From contig NZ_OZ032156.1 in the NCBI RefSeq assembly GCF_964026545.1, positions 1,364,001 through 1,428,000 on the forward strand: a DNA stretch of 64,000 nt. Reading direction: 5' to 3'. The translations under genes and the position numbers were made by a program. The DNA comes from Candidatus Tisiphia endosymbiont of Dioctria linearis. GTDB lineage: Bacteria > Pseudomonadota > Alphaproteobacteria > Rickettsiales > Rickettsiaceae. A model generated the notes under the pieces. That model made no database searches, had not been told where the DNA came from, and saw only the letters and a program-made list of their open reading frames with translations. Below are positions 1 to 9,348 of the stretch, one piece after another. Each line of letters starts with the position of its first letter. Position 1 is the stretch's first letter.

Positions 1-3000
1 GGTTATTCGGCTAAATATTTGCGAGACAGATTATACGTGTATTCCAATAAGTTACGTCCGGAAGTTGAGACTTTACACCCGATAGTTGATGGTCAGTTAA
101 AAGAGAATATTGATGCTGTACTAACAGAGTCATCTCCTCAAGCAATGGATAGGACAATGGAAACTGGGCAAGTTGATAGTCAGGTACCAACAAGTAACAG
201 TACCAATATTGAAAGTTCTTTATTAAGTTTAGCTGAGTTACAAGCAAAGAAGTTACAATTAATTACGGCAGCCGAGCAACAATATCCTTTATATTTTGCT
301 CAACTGCGGAAAATAGCAGAATTACAACAACATATGCAAGACCAGTTTGGTACTAATGGCAAGATTGAGCAAATATATTCGAATGATCTGGAGAATTGGA
401 ACGTAAAACAAGGGGTGAGCGAACGGAGCGTACAACTAGTACGTGAGTACGCGAATACCCCGCAGTTTTGCGAAGCCAATTCTTCAAAGCATTTGAATAT
501 ACCAAAATGGTTCTTGGATATTCTGCTAGAAGAAAAAGGCAAATTACAACAATTACATCAGCAACATATTAATAATCCAGAGTTTCAGGAATATTTGGTA
601 GCAGGAAAACAACTAGATCAGCAAATTATCAATAATTTACAACGTCAACAATGGGAAACTAAAGGCTATGATTTATCGCCAGAGGACTCATATATAGCAA
701 GAAAGCAGCTAGAGGAAGGCAAACATATAAATCTTGAGAATCCACAAGAGGCTGAATCTTTTTACCATGGTGATGATGAGAAATTTGATACTAATAATGC
801 CAGCCCCAATCTGCAGGAACATCTAGCTTCTTTAGAAGCTGACATAGCCTACCTACCTGAACAACAAAAGGTTACTTATCAAGCAGAAGCCATCAAACAA
901 GATGTTATTTACCAACGAACCGAAGAAATTTTACGTAAAGTTAAGCAAGGGGCAGCCCCTTCAGAATTAGAAGAGTTATTTAAAACTCTAGATGTTGTTG
1001 ATCAACAATTAGTAGATGAGCTAAAAACTATCCATAAAGAGTTTGCCGGACAGGAAAGATTAGATTTGTTAGAAAGAGATAAACAAATAGATAGGTTCAT
1101 TGATGATTTTAAGAAGGAATGTTTTATAAAAAAAAGAAATAACGCCCTAAATTTAATCAAGATGGCTGCCATAGAGAGATTTATTAGAAATCATCTGAAT
1201 AAGGTTGCTGCGATAAAAGAATATTTACGATAAACTGATTTACGGCAAGACACTATTGCCAAAGAGTTATTATATGGTCTTACAAGAGATTTAGAGAAAG
1301 CTGGTGTAGTACACGAGTTCGGAGATATTGCCTATGAAAAGGACATAATACAAGAATTATGGAATATTAGCCATCCCGATAAAAAGCCAACTGGTAGCGA
1401 AAGGGCAATGTTAGTCGCTCAAATAATCAATAAATGGCAAATAATTGCCATCAATAGAGCTAATCTAGCAGGTGGTTATATAATACCGCTAGAAGGCTAT
1501 ATTACTCACCAAAGTCACGATAGTTTTAAAATCCGAGAAGCTGGTTATGATGAATGGCTGAAATTTATCTATCCACTACTTGATCACCAAAAAATTGCTA
1601 AACTAAATGATAAAATAGATTATAAGGCAATATTTAATAATCTTGCCAGTAACATTCATTTAAAAGATACTGACCAATATTTAAATATAGCATTCACTCA
1701 CGTTAGAGGTAGTAACCTAGCTGACGTGGCATCGGCTAGTAGGAAACTACATTTTAAATCGTCAGAAGCTTGGTTAGCATATCAGAAGCAGTTTGGTAAT
1801 TACAGACAAAATGACTTTGTTGACAAAATCATTAGCCCTCTAATAAAAAGTCGTTCTTTTATTGCTGATTCGATAGTTAGTAACCTTAATATACTAGGTC
1901 GAAGCATTGGGGTAATGGAGAATATGGGTTGTAATCCTGAGTTAATGTTACAATCGATCAAAGGTACTTTTACCAGGGAGCTACAAGAGTTATCGACTAA
2001 AGACCCAGCTATTTTAAAGCAATTGGCGGTGCTTAGTAAGCCAAATAGTTTTATCAATCAGTTAGAGCTAATGCTAGGAGTTAAACCACAAATACCGTCA
2101 GTTGACCGCATCCTTGGAGCTTATCGCTCTTGGAAATGTATGGCAAATCTTGGCAAAGTGGTACTTTCTTCAATTCCTGATATGATAAGTTTTGTCAGTG
2201 AGTTACAGAATAATGGCATACCACTACTGCAATCTTATGAGAATATCTTACAAGTGGCGGCGACAAGCTTTAATGGCGAAAAGAAAAAAGAACTTGCTAA
2301 TTTGCTTGGTGTGGCGGTAGATTCACTGCTTGGTCATAGTCATTCTCGTTTTGCAGGAGAATACCCAGTATCTGGAAGCATATTTAAACTTACCAATGCA
2401 TTTTTTAAATTAAATTTTATGGAATGGTGGGATAATAGTTGGAAATCGACAATGGGTAATTTGTTATCGCATAATTTAGCGTTACAAGTCAATCAGCCCT
2501 TTAACTTGCTATATCATAATTTACAGACCTTGCTTAATAGATATGGGATTAATGAAAGTAATTGGCATCTTTATCAGCATTTAGTCCAGCAAATAGACAA
2601 TAAGCCATATTTAATACCCGATATGGCACTATTACCTGATCATTTACTAGACCAACATTTACAACAACAAAGTATTCTCAATAGGACTAGACTTAAACAA
2701 GATTTGACCAATAATTTACGAAGATATTTGCTTGACCGGGTTGATACAGCTATTGCCACTCCCCATACTGCCGAGAGAAATGCCATATTATTTGGCAATT
2801 TAGGCATTAAGCCAGGTTCGCCAGCTGCTGCGGTGATTCAGTGTATCATGCAGTTCAAAACTTTTGCTTATACTTACATTACTAGACCCTTAAAATCAGT
2901 AACTATCGACCAAATACCACTTCATCAACAAATGGGTAGTGGCAATTTGTTTGATTTAGGGACATGGCAAGATATTGCTAAAACAATGAGAAACCCAACT

Positions 3001-3387
3001 AGTATTAAAATGTTGTTTCAATTATTAGCAGGTTCCATAGGACTTGGTTACTTATCGATCAATGCAAAAAGGCTGGTGCAAGGGGAAGAGCGGCTTGATC
3101 CACACGAAGAAGGAGTATTTATGGCATCCTTGTTACAGGGTGGTGGTCTTGGATTATTTGGGGATTTTTTCTTTAATGAGTATGATAGTTATAATAATTT
3201 GCTGAAAGCTTTAGCAGGCACTATGGGTAGTGACATTATCGATTTTGGCACAATAGTTACTTTAATCAAAAATGGTGAGTTGGATAAAGCAGAAGAATTG
3301 CTTAAAAAATCCCTTCAAAGAAACATCCCAGGCAGAAACTTATTTTACCTGCAACCGGCTTTGTGTATGATCCCACTAAACTATTAG
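1..3387 (+). pseudogene. Very large phage-like structural or ejection protein, broken by an in-frame stop
   Basis: One reading frame runs from the window edge to 3387 and is interrupted only by a TAA at 1231-1233. After the TAA the same frame resumes without loss (TDLRQDTIAKELL...), so both halves are one gene. The frame is open at base 1, so the real start is upstream. The first part is Gln-rich and probably coiled coil. The second part (from about 1408) is a long helical region ending in GRNLFYLQPAL, a motif I associate with the C-terminal part of large phage internal or ejection proteins. The reading then leaves that family pattern (CMIPLNY, stop), which suggests further 3' decay. The phage assignment is inferred from this tail motif and from the holin and lysozyme nearby. 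A palindromic repeat lies in frame near residue 135. Confidence 0.6.
412..461 (+). repeat. Palindromic element inserted in frame (RPE-like)
   Basis: This stretch is an imperfect palindrome (ggggtgagcg ... cgcgaatacccc, with inner gcgtac ... gtacgc). It is GC-richer than its surroundings and adds peptide of odd composition (VSERSVQLVREYANTP) to a Gln-rich helical protein. In-frame palindromic insertions of this kind are typical of Rickettsia palindromic elements. The exact family is not identified. Confidence 0.45.
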
Positions 3388-3448
3388 CAATACGATATAG
3401 GTGATGATAAACTTATTAGGCTTTTTGAGGCTTTAGTAATTAATAATA

Positions 3449-3727
3449 CTATTCTTTTTTATAATGTCCTTTGCAACTTTTTATTTCTATGGTATTGATG
3501 TCTTGATTGAACGAATAGATTAAACGGTGTTCTTGGTCGATTCTTCTTGACCAAGAACCGTTAAGTTTATGTTTTAATGCCTCAGGCTTCCCTATACCAT
3601 AATAAGGGGTTTGTTCAATATTGTTAATTAATACCTGAATTCGTTTCGTTATTTTAAGGTTATGTTGTTTCCAAAATTGCAGCTGAGACCAAGCGTTACT
3701 AGACCAAATAATGGTTAATTTTTCCAT
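3449..3727 (-). CDS. yoeB: Txe/YoeB-family mRNA interferase toxin
   Basis: This 92-residue protein matches YoeB along its whole length. YoeB toxins cut mRNA in the ribosomal A site. The catalytic positions are present: Glu49 in GKPEALKH, Arg68 in QEHRLIY and His88 in the C-terminal GHY motif. The conserved WSRRI block is also intact. The start codon lies inside the 3' end of the gene encoding a Panacea-domain protein (29-base overlap), the usual translational coupling of an antitoxin-toxin operon. The standard partner of YoeB is YefM; no YefM-like gene is present. The toxin looks complete and probably active unless neutralised. Confidence 0.88.
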   Translation of the reverse strand: MEKLTIIWSSNAWSQLQFWKQHNLKITKRIQVLINNIEQTPYYGIGKPEALKHKLNGSWSRRIDQEHRLIYSFNQDINTIEIKSCKGHYKKE

Positions 3728-4343
3728 GCCTAATCCCTTTTCCTGCTTTAATCTCCTCTATTGATTGTAAGATTTCATTAGTCACGTCTTCCGCTGGAAC
3801 TCCACTATCATAGTTCATCCACCATTGATCTTCTGCAGTTTCAATTATTAACTCGTCTTCTTGTGACATTAATAAAAAGTCAGTGTTAATTAATCTTTTA
3901 AAAAATTCACTCATCTTTTGTTTACTAATAATCTTGTTATCCATAGCCATAGCATCACGCCAAACTGAATGTTCATGAGTTAGCTGGCGTAAGTAAGAGG
4001 CTGTGTGTTCTCCATAAACAGCATACACTTTATAGATCAATGCTTTTTCTTCTCTGTCATATAAGTCAAAATCAATTTCACCAGGGGCTGGGATAGCACT
4101 ATCTTTGAAATTACCAAATGTTCTACGTAACTCCCTAGCTACAGGTCCATGTTCCCAAGCTTCAATTTCTTCATTAAATAGGGGTTTATCTAATAAGGCT
4201 AGGCTGATCCCTTGAGCAAAATAAATCAACTTCTGCAATTTTAGTTGAGTTATGGTATCTCCAGCCTCTCTATCTACTAAGACCAGAAAGTAATTAGCTA
4301 TATCAAAACAACTTAATATCCTTTTTTCTGTTTTTGTTTGCAT
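3699..4343 (-). CDS. Panacea-domain (DUF4065, GepA/SocA-like) putative antitoxin
   Basis: The 214-residue protein shows the Panacea/DUF4065 pattern: an N-terminal FDIANYFL, then LKLQKLIYFAQG, then EAWEHGPVARELRRTF, followed by a helical region with YLRQLTHEHSVWRDA. Panacea proteins act as antitoxins for many unrelated toxins, and SocA is a proteolytic adaptor in Caulobacter. It lies first in a two-gene unit and overlaps the YoeB-type toxin by 29 bases. I infer that it replaces YefM as the neutraliser. An AT-rich stretch with a short palindrome (gttataac, about 4398) precedes the start and could be a promoter or autoregulatory site. No other gene shares the operon. Confidence 0.82.
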   Translation of the reverse strand: MQTKTEKRILSCFDIANYFLVLVDREAGDTITQLKLQKLIYFAQGISLALLDKPLFNEEIEAWEHGPVARELRRTFGNFKDSAIPAPGEIDFDLYDREEKALIYKVYAVYGEHTASYLRQLTHEHSVWRDAMAMDNKIISKQKMSEFFKRLINTDFLLMSQEDELIIETAEDQWWMNYDSGVPAEDVTNEILQSIEEIKAGKGIRHGKINHYLV

Positions 4344-4743
4344 AGTTTTGTTATCTAATGTTAATCAGTGTTTTTAAAACATCTTTCTTTATTGTTATAA
4401 CACAATTTTATTATTATCAATAAATTATTAGCAAGAAATTTATTATAGACCAGGAAAAAGTAATGTGCTTATATTATAATTTTAAAGAATCTATTAACGC
4501 ATTTTATTTCGGGAACTAGTATAATTACTAATTGAATTTTCTAGTTTCAATTTAACAGATATTGATTACTTGCCAAGTAGCTTATATTCCTCTGAAACAT
4601 TTTTTATTGTTTCTATTCTGCTTTTGTATGGCTTGATTTACTTTGGCAATTTGTGATGTAAAAATATCACAAAACTTGATGCAAATTGTGATTTTTTATG
4701 GTATAATAATTCCCTTGAAATACAGATACTACAGGGGATTTAT
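4344..4743 (+). promoter_or_regulatory. Intergenic region with palindromic operator candidate and promoter for the gene at 4744
   Basis: No gene is seen in these 400 bases. A perfect inverted repeat (tttgtgat at 4650-4657, atcacaaa at 4666-4673) is followed by a third half-site, attgtgat, at 4685-4692. A consensus -10 box (tataat) lies at 4702-4707 and an aggggat ribosome-binding site precedes the ATG at 4744. The arrangement suggests a repressor or activator site beside a promoter. The regulator is unknown. Confidence 0.4.
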
Positions 4744-5577
4744 ATGAGAATAATTACTGTCAAATTTAACAAATTAAAAGAGATCGAAAATCTTAAAAAA
4801 ATCATGAAAAATGTTTACGCGAGTAATAGCGATCATTTACCAGATATTGCTAAATTTCATTTGGGTGGAAAGATTTTTATACCGAGTCAGGTGGATAAAG
4901 CAGAGTTGCACATAATAACTGCCAACGGCACTGAAATTATAACATTTTCTAACGCTGCACTAAGCTTTTATCTTGGCTCGCAACATCCTTTCACTAAAGT
5001 AGCTATGACCTCTGAGGATGAAGGTAATTATATTGTCCTACCCTGGAACTTAGATAGTCGAGTTGGTAGAGATAATCTGAAAAACCTAATAAACCGGATT
5101 CCTAGCAATATTAGAGAACTAAAATATATCATCTATGTTAAGAGTGATGACAACCTAAGCAACCTTAGCCTTGAGAGTAGTAAAGACTTAAGCCAAAGCC
5201 TAACCTCACTAGCTAGTTTGCACCTATCAGATATTGCGGCAGAAGATGAAACTGAAGGTTTGCTTAATAAAATAGATGATTTAGAAAAACAGCTGAAAAA
5301 TTTACAAACCCAGGCACAAACTCAGCAGACTCAGTTGCAAACTTATACAAGAAACAGTTCTAGTCCAAATTGGACTTTAATCTTACCAAATAACATAAAT
5401 GGTCGTATCGATTTTGCAGACTCACATTTACAGATAATAAGTGGTATTTCAACAAATCTATTAGAGTGGAACTCTTATGCTAGCATTAACAATGTTGCCG
5501 GTAATGTCATTCTTGATGTCGTTAATAGAAAACTAACTATTGGTGGCAGTAGTTGTGGTGGCATTAATGTTTATTAA
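4744..5577 (+). CDS. Hypothetical protein with central coiled coil
   Basis: This 277-residue protein is not recognised. The N-terminal half looks globular. Residues about 175-205 form a Gln/Leu-rich coiled coil (LEKQLKNLQTQAQTQQTQLQ). The last 70 residues are rich in Asn, Ser, Gly and short beta strands (NNVAGNVILDVVNRKLTIGG), a pattern seen in trimeric phage fibre or tip proteins. It sits directly before a holin and a lysozyme, so a phage tail or fibre role is possible but not shown. It has a good ribosome-binding site (aggggat) and its own promoter candidate, and it looks intact. Confidence 0.5.
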   Translation: MRIITVKFNKLKEIENLKKIMKNVYASNSDHLPDIAKFHLGGKIFIPSQVDKAELHIITANGTEIITFSNAALSFYLGSQHPFTKVAMTSEDEGNYIVLPWNLDSRVGRDNLKNLINRIPSNIRELKYIIYVKSDDNLSNLSLESSKDLSQSLTSLASLHLSDIAAEDETEGLLNKIDDLEKQLKNLQTQAQTQQTQLQTYTRNSSSPNWTLILPNNINGRIDFADSHLQIISGISTNLLEWNSYASINNVAGNVILDVVNRKLTIGGSSCGGINVY

Positions 5578-5617
5578 GCTCAATAGGTCTAATATTTAAT
5601 AATTTTTGAGATTTAGT

Positions 5618-6160
5618 ATGATAGCGATATTAAGTGCCTTTATGGGGTTCTTCAGTAGTTTTTTACCAGAAATTTTGCATTTTCTTAAGGATAAGAAGGA
5701 CAAAGAACACGAGCTGAAATTAATTGATTTGCAATTAAAAGCTTTAAAAACTGGTCATAGTGCTAGGCTTGAGGAAATCCAAATTAAGGTTGATAATGAT
5801 GAAAGTAAGTATTTGTATCAATATGCGAGTATGCAAACAGCCAATAATAGCAATAATAATTGGTTTGATTTTTTAGCTACCAGCGTTAGACCAATGATCA
5901 CTTATATATTTTTTCTGCTCTATGTAGCATTAAAATTAGCCATTTTCATAAAATTTGGTGCATCAGTCGACACCATATGGAGCAGTGAGGATCAAGGTAT
6001 ATTTTGTGCGGTTATTGGTTTTTGGTTTGGTCATCGAGCTTTTGGCAGACACCGAATTAATGGTTACGATAACAATAAAGGTTATCTCTATGGGAATGGT
6101 AGTGGTTACCCCTATGTCAATGGTAGTGGTAATGGTAAAATTAATGGTTACAAATATTAA
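5618..6160 (+). CDS. 3TM-type phage/GTA holin
   Basis: The protein has an N-terminal hydrophobic helix (MIAILSAFMGFFSSFLP), a charged amphipathic middle (KDKKDKEHELKLIDLQLKAL) and two C-terminal membrane helices around SVRPMITYIFFLLYVALKLA and FCAVIGFWFGHRAFG. This order and the SVRP ... FWFG signature match the 3TM holins found in gene transfer agents and related prophages, which open the inner membrane so the endolysin reaches the cell wall. ATG at 5618 is preferred over an upstream TTG. The C terminus carries an Asn/Gly/Tyr-rich repeat (YLYGNGSGYPYVNGSGNG). It overlaps the start of the lysozyme gene, as in lysis cassettes. Confidence 0.75.
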   Translation: MIAILSAFMGFFSSFLPEILHFLKDKKDKEHELKLIDLQLKALKTGHSARLEEIQIKVDNDESKYLYQYASMQTANNSNNNWFDFLATSVRPMITYIFFLLYVALKLAIFIKFGASVDTIWSSEDQGIFCAVIGFWFGHRAFGRHRINGYDNNKGYLYGNGSGYPYVNGSGNGKINGYKY

Positions 6161-6590
6161 TAGTAAAGCAGAATATATAATTAAGAGCTTTGAAGGACTA
6201 AGATTACAACCATATTACTGCCCAGCTGGTTTAAAAACTATAGGTTGGGGGCATGTGATCAAAGAGTATGAGCAACAACAAATGTCTAATGGTATATCGT
6301 GAGAACACGCTGATTATTTATTAGAGCAGGACATAGAGCAAGCTAAATATGCCATTTATCGACATTGCCGCATACCATTAAACTACTCTCAAGAGGGAGC
6401 TTTGATATCATTCGTTTTCAACTGTGGAGCTGGTGCCTTTCAAGCTTCCAGTTTACGACAAAAACTGCTCAGAGGTGAATATTTATCAGCTGCCGATGAA
6501 TTTCCTAAATGGGTTTATGCCCGCGGTATTAAGCTTAAGGGCTTGGTGAGAAGGCGATTATTAGAGAGAGAAATATTTTTACAGAACTAG
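6144..6590 (+). pseudogene. GH24 phage lysozyme (endolysin) with in-frame TGA
   Basis: The frame starting at ATG 6144 encodes a phage-type lysozyme. The catalytic Glu is in SFEGLRLQPYY, followed by CPAGLKTIGWGH. A TGA at 6300-6302 interrupts it, and the same frame resumes with EHADYLLEQDI and FVFNCGAGAF and ends at 6590. A single CGA-to-TGA change would explain the stop. Total length (149 codons) is normal for the family. The first bases overlap the holin gene, so the pair was a lysis cassette. Without readthrough only the N-terminal third would be made, and that cannot fold as lysozyme. Confidence 0.8.
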
Positions 6591-6640
6591 ATATGACAGG
6601 TAATTTTGTCGTTAAAATTCCTCTGTCATATCTAGTTCTG
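6582..6640. repeat. Perfect 18-bp inverted repeat over the lysozyme stop codon
   Basis: The arm at 6582-6599 (cagaactagatatgacag) is exactly complementary to 6623-6640, with a 23-base loop that can itself pair in part (ggtaatttt / aaaattcc). The lysozyme TAG (6588-6590) lies in the left arm. The element is either a palindromic repeat inserted at the gene end or a transcription terminator. A strong T-run directly after the stem is missing, which favours a repeat. Confidence 0.6.
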
Positions 6641-6694
6641 CTATTTATGTAAGAATTTTATAAACAAACAGCATCATGCAACGAGGATGAAGAA

Positions 6695-7204
6695 ATGAAA
6701 GCCGCAAGGATAAAAATAGAAAAAAATCAAGAACAGTATCAAAATATTGTCAATTTAAGCAAGAAGAAAAATAAGCCTCAAGAAGTTATAGTAAATGATA
6801 CTATACAACAGACTCCCCTTGCCCCTGAGGTGATGCCACAAACTACGTCCCAAACTATGCCGCAAACTGTTGAGCAGGCAAGAAAACATTATGCTATTTC
6901 TAGTAATAATATTGATAGCCGAAATATCATTGAAGCAAATGAGTCAATAGCTGAAAAAGTGAAAGAACTGCATCAGTTGGAAGAGATGCAACAACATCTA
7001 CTCTGCAAGGAAGATAGTATAAAGCTAGAAGTAATGAACTATATGCAGTTCCACATTTACCTAAAAATGGGGGATAATGTTCTTGTCTCATGGAAAAACT
7101 GCACCCGCAGAACATTTGACCTACCAAAGTTTAAAGGTGATTATCCTGAACTATATAGTGAATATGTCAAAGAGATTTCCCCCAGACTGTTTAGGCTTTA
7201 TTAA
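6695..7204 (+). CDS. YqaJ-type phage recombinase C-terminal-like protein (probable fragment)
   Basis: This 169-residue protein ends in a block typical of the C terminus of YqaJ-family phage exonucleases: KVKELHQLEEMQQHL, then NVLVSWKNCTRRTFD and PELYSEYVKEISPRLFRL. The N-terminal half is Gln/Pro-rich low complexity (PEVMPQTTSQTMPQT) and contains no PD-(D/E)XK nuclease core, so exonuclease activity is not expected. It could be a degraded recombinase that has recruited a new start, or a stand-alone phage accessory protein. The ATG follows aatgaag-type purines at a weak ribosome site. Confidence 0.5.
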   Translation: MKAARIKIEKNQEQYQNIVNLSKKKNKPQEVIVNDTIQQTPLAPEVMPQTTSQTMPQTVEQARKHYAISSNNIDSRNIIEANESIAEKVKELHQLEEMQQHLLCKEDSIKLEVMNYMQFHIYLKMGDNVLVSWKNCTRRTFDLPKFKGDYPELYSEYVKEISPRLFRLY

Positions 7205-7300
7205 TCTTTGTGGATATTATTAAATAAACTTTATTATTTCCACTTTTAATATTATTTTCTTTTTGCTATCATTAATAGTTGGTCTATTGATGGTAAAAAA

Positions 7301-8656
7301 ATGATAGGGTATCCTCAAGAACAAATAAGTTTAACAACAGCACAAAAAGAAACTATAGGGTTACTGTCAATAGGAACCTTCCTTGAATATTTTGATTTAA
7401 TGATCTATGTACACATGGCGGTATTTCTTAATGGAGCATTTTTTCCCAAAACTGATCCACACACTACTGCTTTGTGTTATGCAGCTACTTTTTGCTCAAC
7501 TTACTTACTTAGACCATTAGGAGCTTTAATATTTGGATGGATAGGTGATAATATAGGGCGTAAGGCAACAGTTATCATCACAACTTTCATGATGGCATCT
7601 GCTTGCGTTGTTACGGCTAATCTGCCTACTTACGAACAAATAGGAATCATAGCGGCTTGGATAGTGACCATCTGCCGGGCTATTCAAGGTCTATCTTCTC
7701 TAGGCGAAATAGTATGAACAGAGCTTTATTTAACTGAAATGCTTCATCCGCCAATACAATATGCAAGTGTTGGATTGATAGGGGCTTTTGCTACCTTAGG
7801 AAAATTAGGGGCTTTAGGGGTTGCCTCACTTGTTGCTTCTCATATCTTTAACTGGCGTATGGCATTTTGGACGGGTGCAATAGTTGCCTTAATTGGTTCA
7901 GTAGCTCGTACAAAATTAAGAGAGACACCAGAATTTGCTGATGCAAAGCGTCGAATAAAAAAAGTTTTAAGAAAAACTAATACCGATATAAATATTTTAC
8001 AAGACTATCCTCTTTTGCAAGAAAAAGTTAATAAAAAAACAGCAATAGCTTTCTTTTTATTACAATGTGCCTTACCGGTATGTGTTTATTTTATTTATAT
8101 ATATTGTGGTAATATTTTAAAAACTAGCTTTGGTTATACATTGTCCGAAGTTATTTATCATAATTTTATTGTTTGTCTAATGGAGGTGTTAATTACATTA
8201 ATATTATGTTATTTAAGTTTAGAAGTGTATCCATTAGTAATCATGAAAATTATACTGCTAATATTTTCTATTTTTATGATATTTTGTCCGTATTTATTGA
8301 ATAATGTTAATTGTCCTGATCAGTTATTTCTGATTCAATTCTTTATAGTTCTATGGAAAAAATGTTTAGACCCCGCTACTCCCATTTGTTTAAAACGCTT
8401 TCCTATATTTAAACGTTTTACCTGTGCTAGCATGACATTTGCGGTATCTCGTGCTTTGATGTATGTTATTACTGCTTTTGGTTTTGTCTACCTTATTGAG
8501 TGTTTTGGCAATTGGGGAATATGGTTTATTATGATTCCGACAATTATCGGTTTTGCCTACGGGTTATCTCATTTTGAAAATCTAGTAAAACCATCTGAAA
8601 TCATTTACTCAAAAAAATCTATAGTCTATAACAAGTGGGTTAGGGGCAATAGGTAA
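7301..8656 (+). pseudogene. proP: ProP-like MFS proline/betaine transporter, in-frame TGA
   Basis: The frame encodes an MFS permease of the metabolite:H+ symporter type: GTFLEYFDLMIY in helix 1, RPLGALIFGWIGDNIGRK as the loop 2-3 motif, and later RETPEFADAKRR. A TGA at 7715-7717 falls within the family motif GEI(V/G).E.YLTE and the same frame continues with TELYLTEMLHPP. A single GGA-to-TGA change accounts for it. The C-terminal end overlaps the 3' end of the opposing spoT hydrolase gene by 48 bases and may be truncated. Rickettsia carry many proP copies, several of them in RAGE elements, and the neighbours here fit that source. Confidence 0.8.
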
Positions 8657-9277
8657 ATTTTTGTAACATAGCTCTATTAATTGTTGCTCGGCTGTTGGTA
8701 TTTCCAAGTAGAAACAAAGCTTTATAAAATAGCCTATAGTCTCCTTAACTATTTTCAGTGCCTTTTCTGGTGATTTAGCTCCTAGCGTTTGTAGGTTATG
8801 AATGCGGTCAAATAATTTAATCAATATCACGTCAAATCTTTTTTGTTGATATAATAAATTCAAAGTTTCTTTGGAGCTAATCTTACCGTAAGGCTTGATT
8901 CTTGTTAGAGATTCCACTTGGCTAGCAACATTACTGCCAAAAATTCGAGCTATCATCTCTTCGGTAAGTGTTGTATCTTCGATCGTATCATGCAGTAAAC
9001 TGGTAACGATCATCTCAGTTTTAAACAATTGGTGAATTTCTTGGGCTGTGTACTGAGCAACCATGTAAGCTACTTCTATTGGATGAGAGTAATATGGTTC
9101 ACCAGACTGTCGCATTTGACTACCATGATATTTCTTAGCATAATAGATAGCTTTGGTAATTTCGTTGATATCTACTGAATCAGCTACTTGTTTGTTTAGT
9201 AAAATCAATTTATTAAGTAACTTAGCAGAATATTCACAACACTCAAACTTTGCCTGCCAATTGCCAATATCTTCCAT
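8609..9277 (-). CDS. spoT: (p)ppGpp hydrolase (SpoT HD domain only)
   Basis: The protein is the HD hydrolase half of a Rel/SpoT enzyme. It shows YYSHPIEVA, the metal-binding LLHDTIEDT (HD and ED motifs) and KLFDRIHNLQTL with the later Asp and Asn. The residues needed for hydrolysis of (p)ppGpp look intact. ATG at 9277 is preferred over ATG at 9292 because gagagg sits just upstream of it. No synthetase, TGS or ACT domain follows in this gene. A separate synthetase gene lies directly upstream on the same strand, so the two halves are expressed as separate proteins. Stand-alone SpoT domains are typical cargo of Rickettsia RAGE elements. Confidence 0.85.
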   Translation of the reverse strand: MEDIGNWQAKFECCEYSAKLLNKLILLNKQVADSVDINEITKAIYYAKKYHGSQMRQSGEPYYSHPIEVAYMVAQYTAQEIHQLFKTEMIVTSLLHDTIEDTTLTEEMIARIFGSNVASQVESLTRIKPYGKISSKETLNLLYQQKRFDVILIKLFDRIHNLQTLGAKSPEKALKIVKETIGYFIKLCFYLEIPTAEQQLIELCYKNLPIAPNPLVIDYRFF

Positions 9278-9348
9278 AAAATACCTCTCCATTAGTTTAA
9301 TTGTACATTAGATTAAATAAAAATACTGCCAATAATTTTGGATATCTT

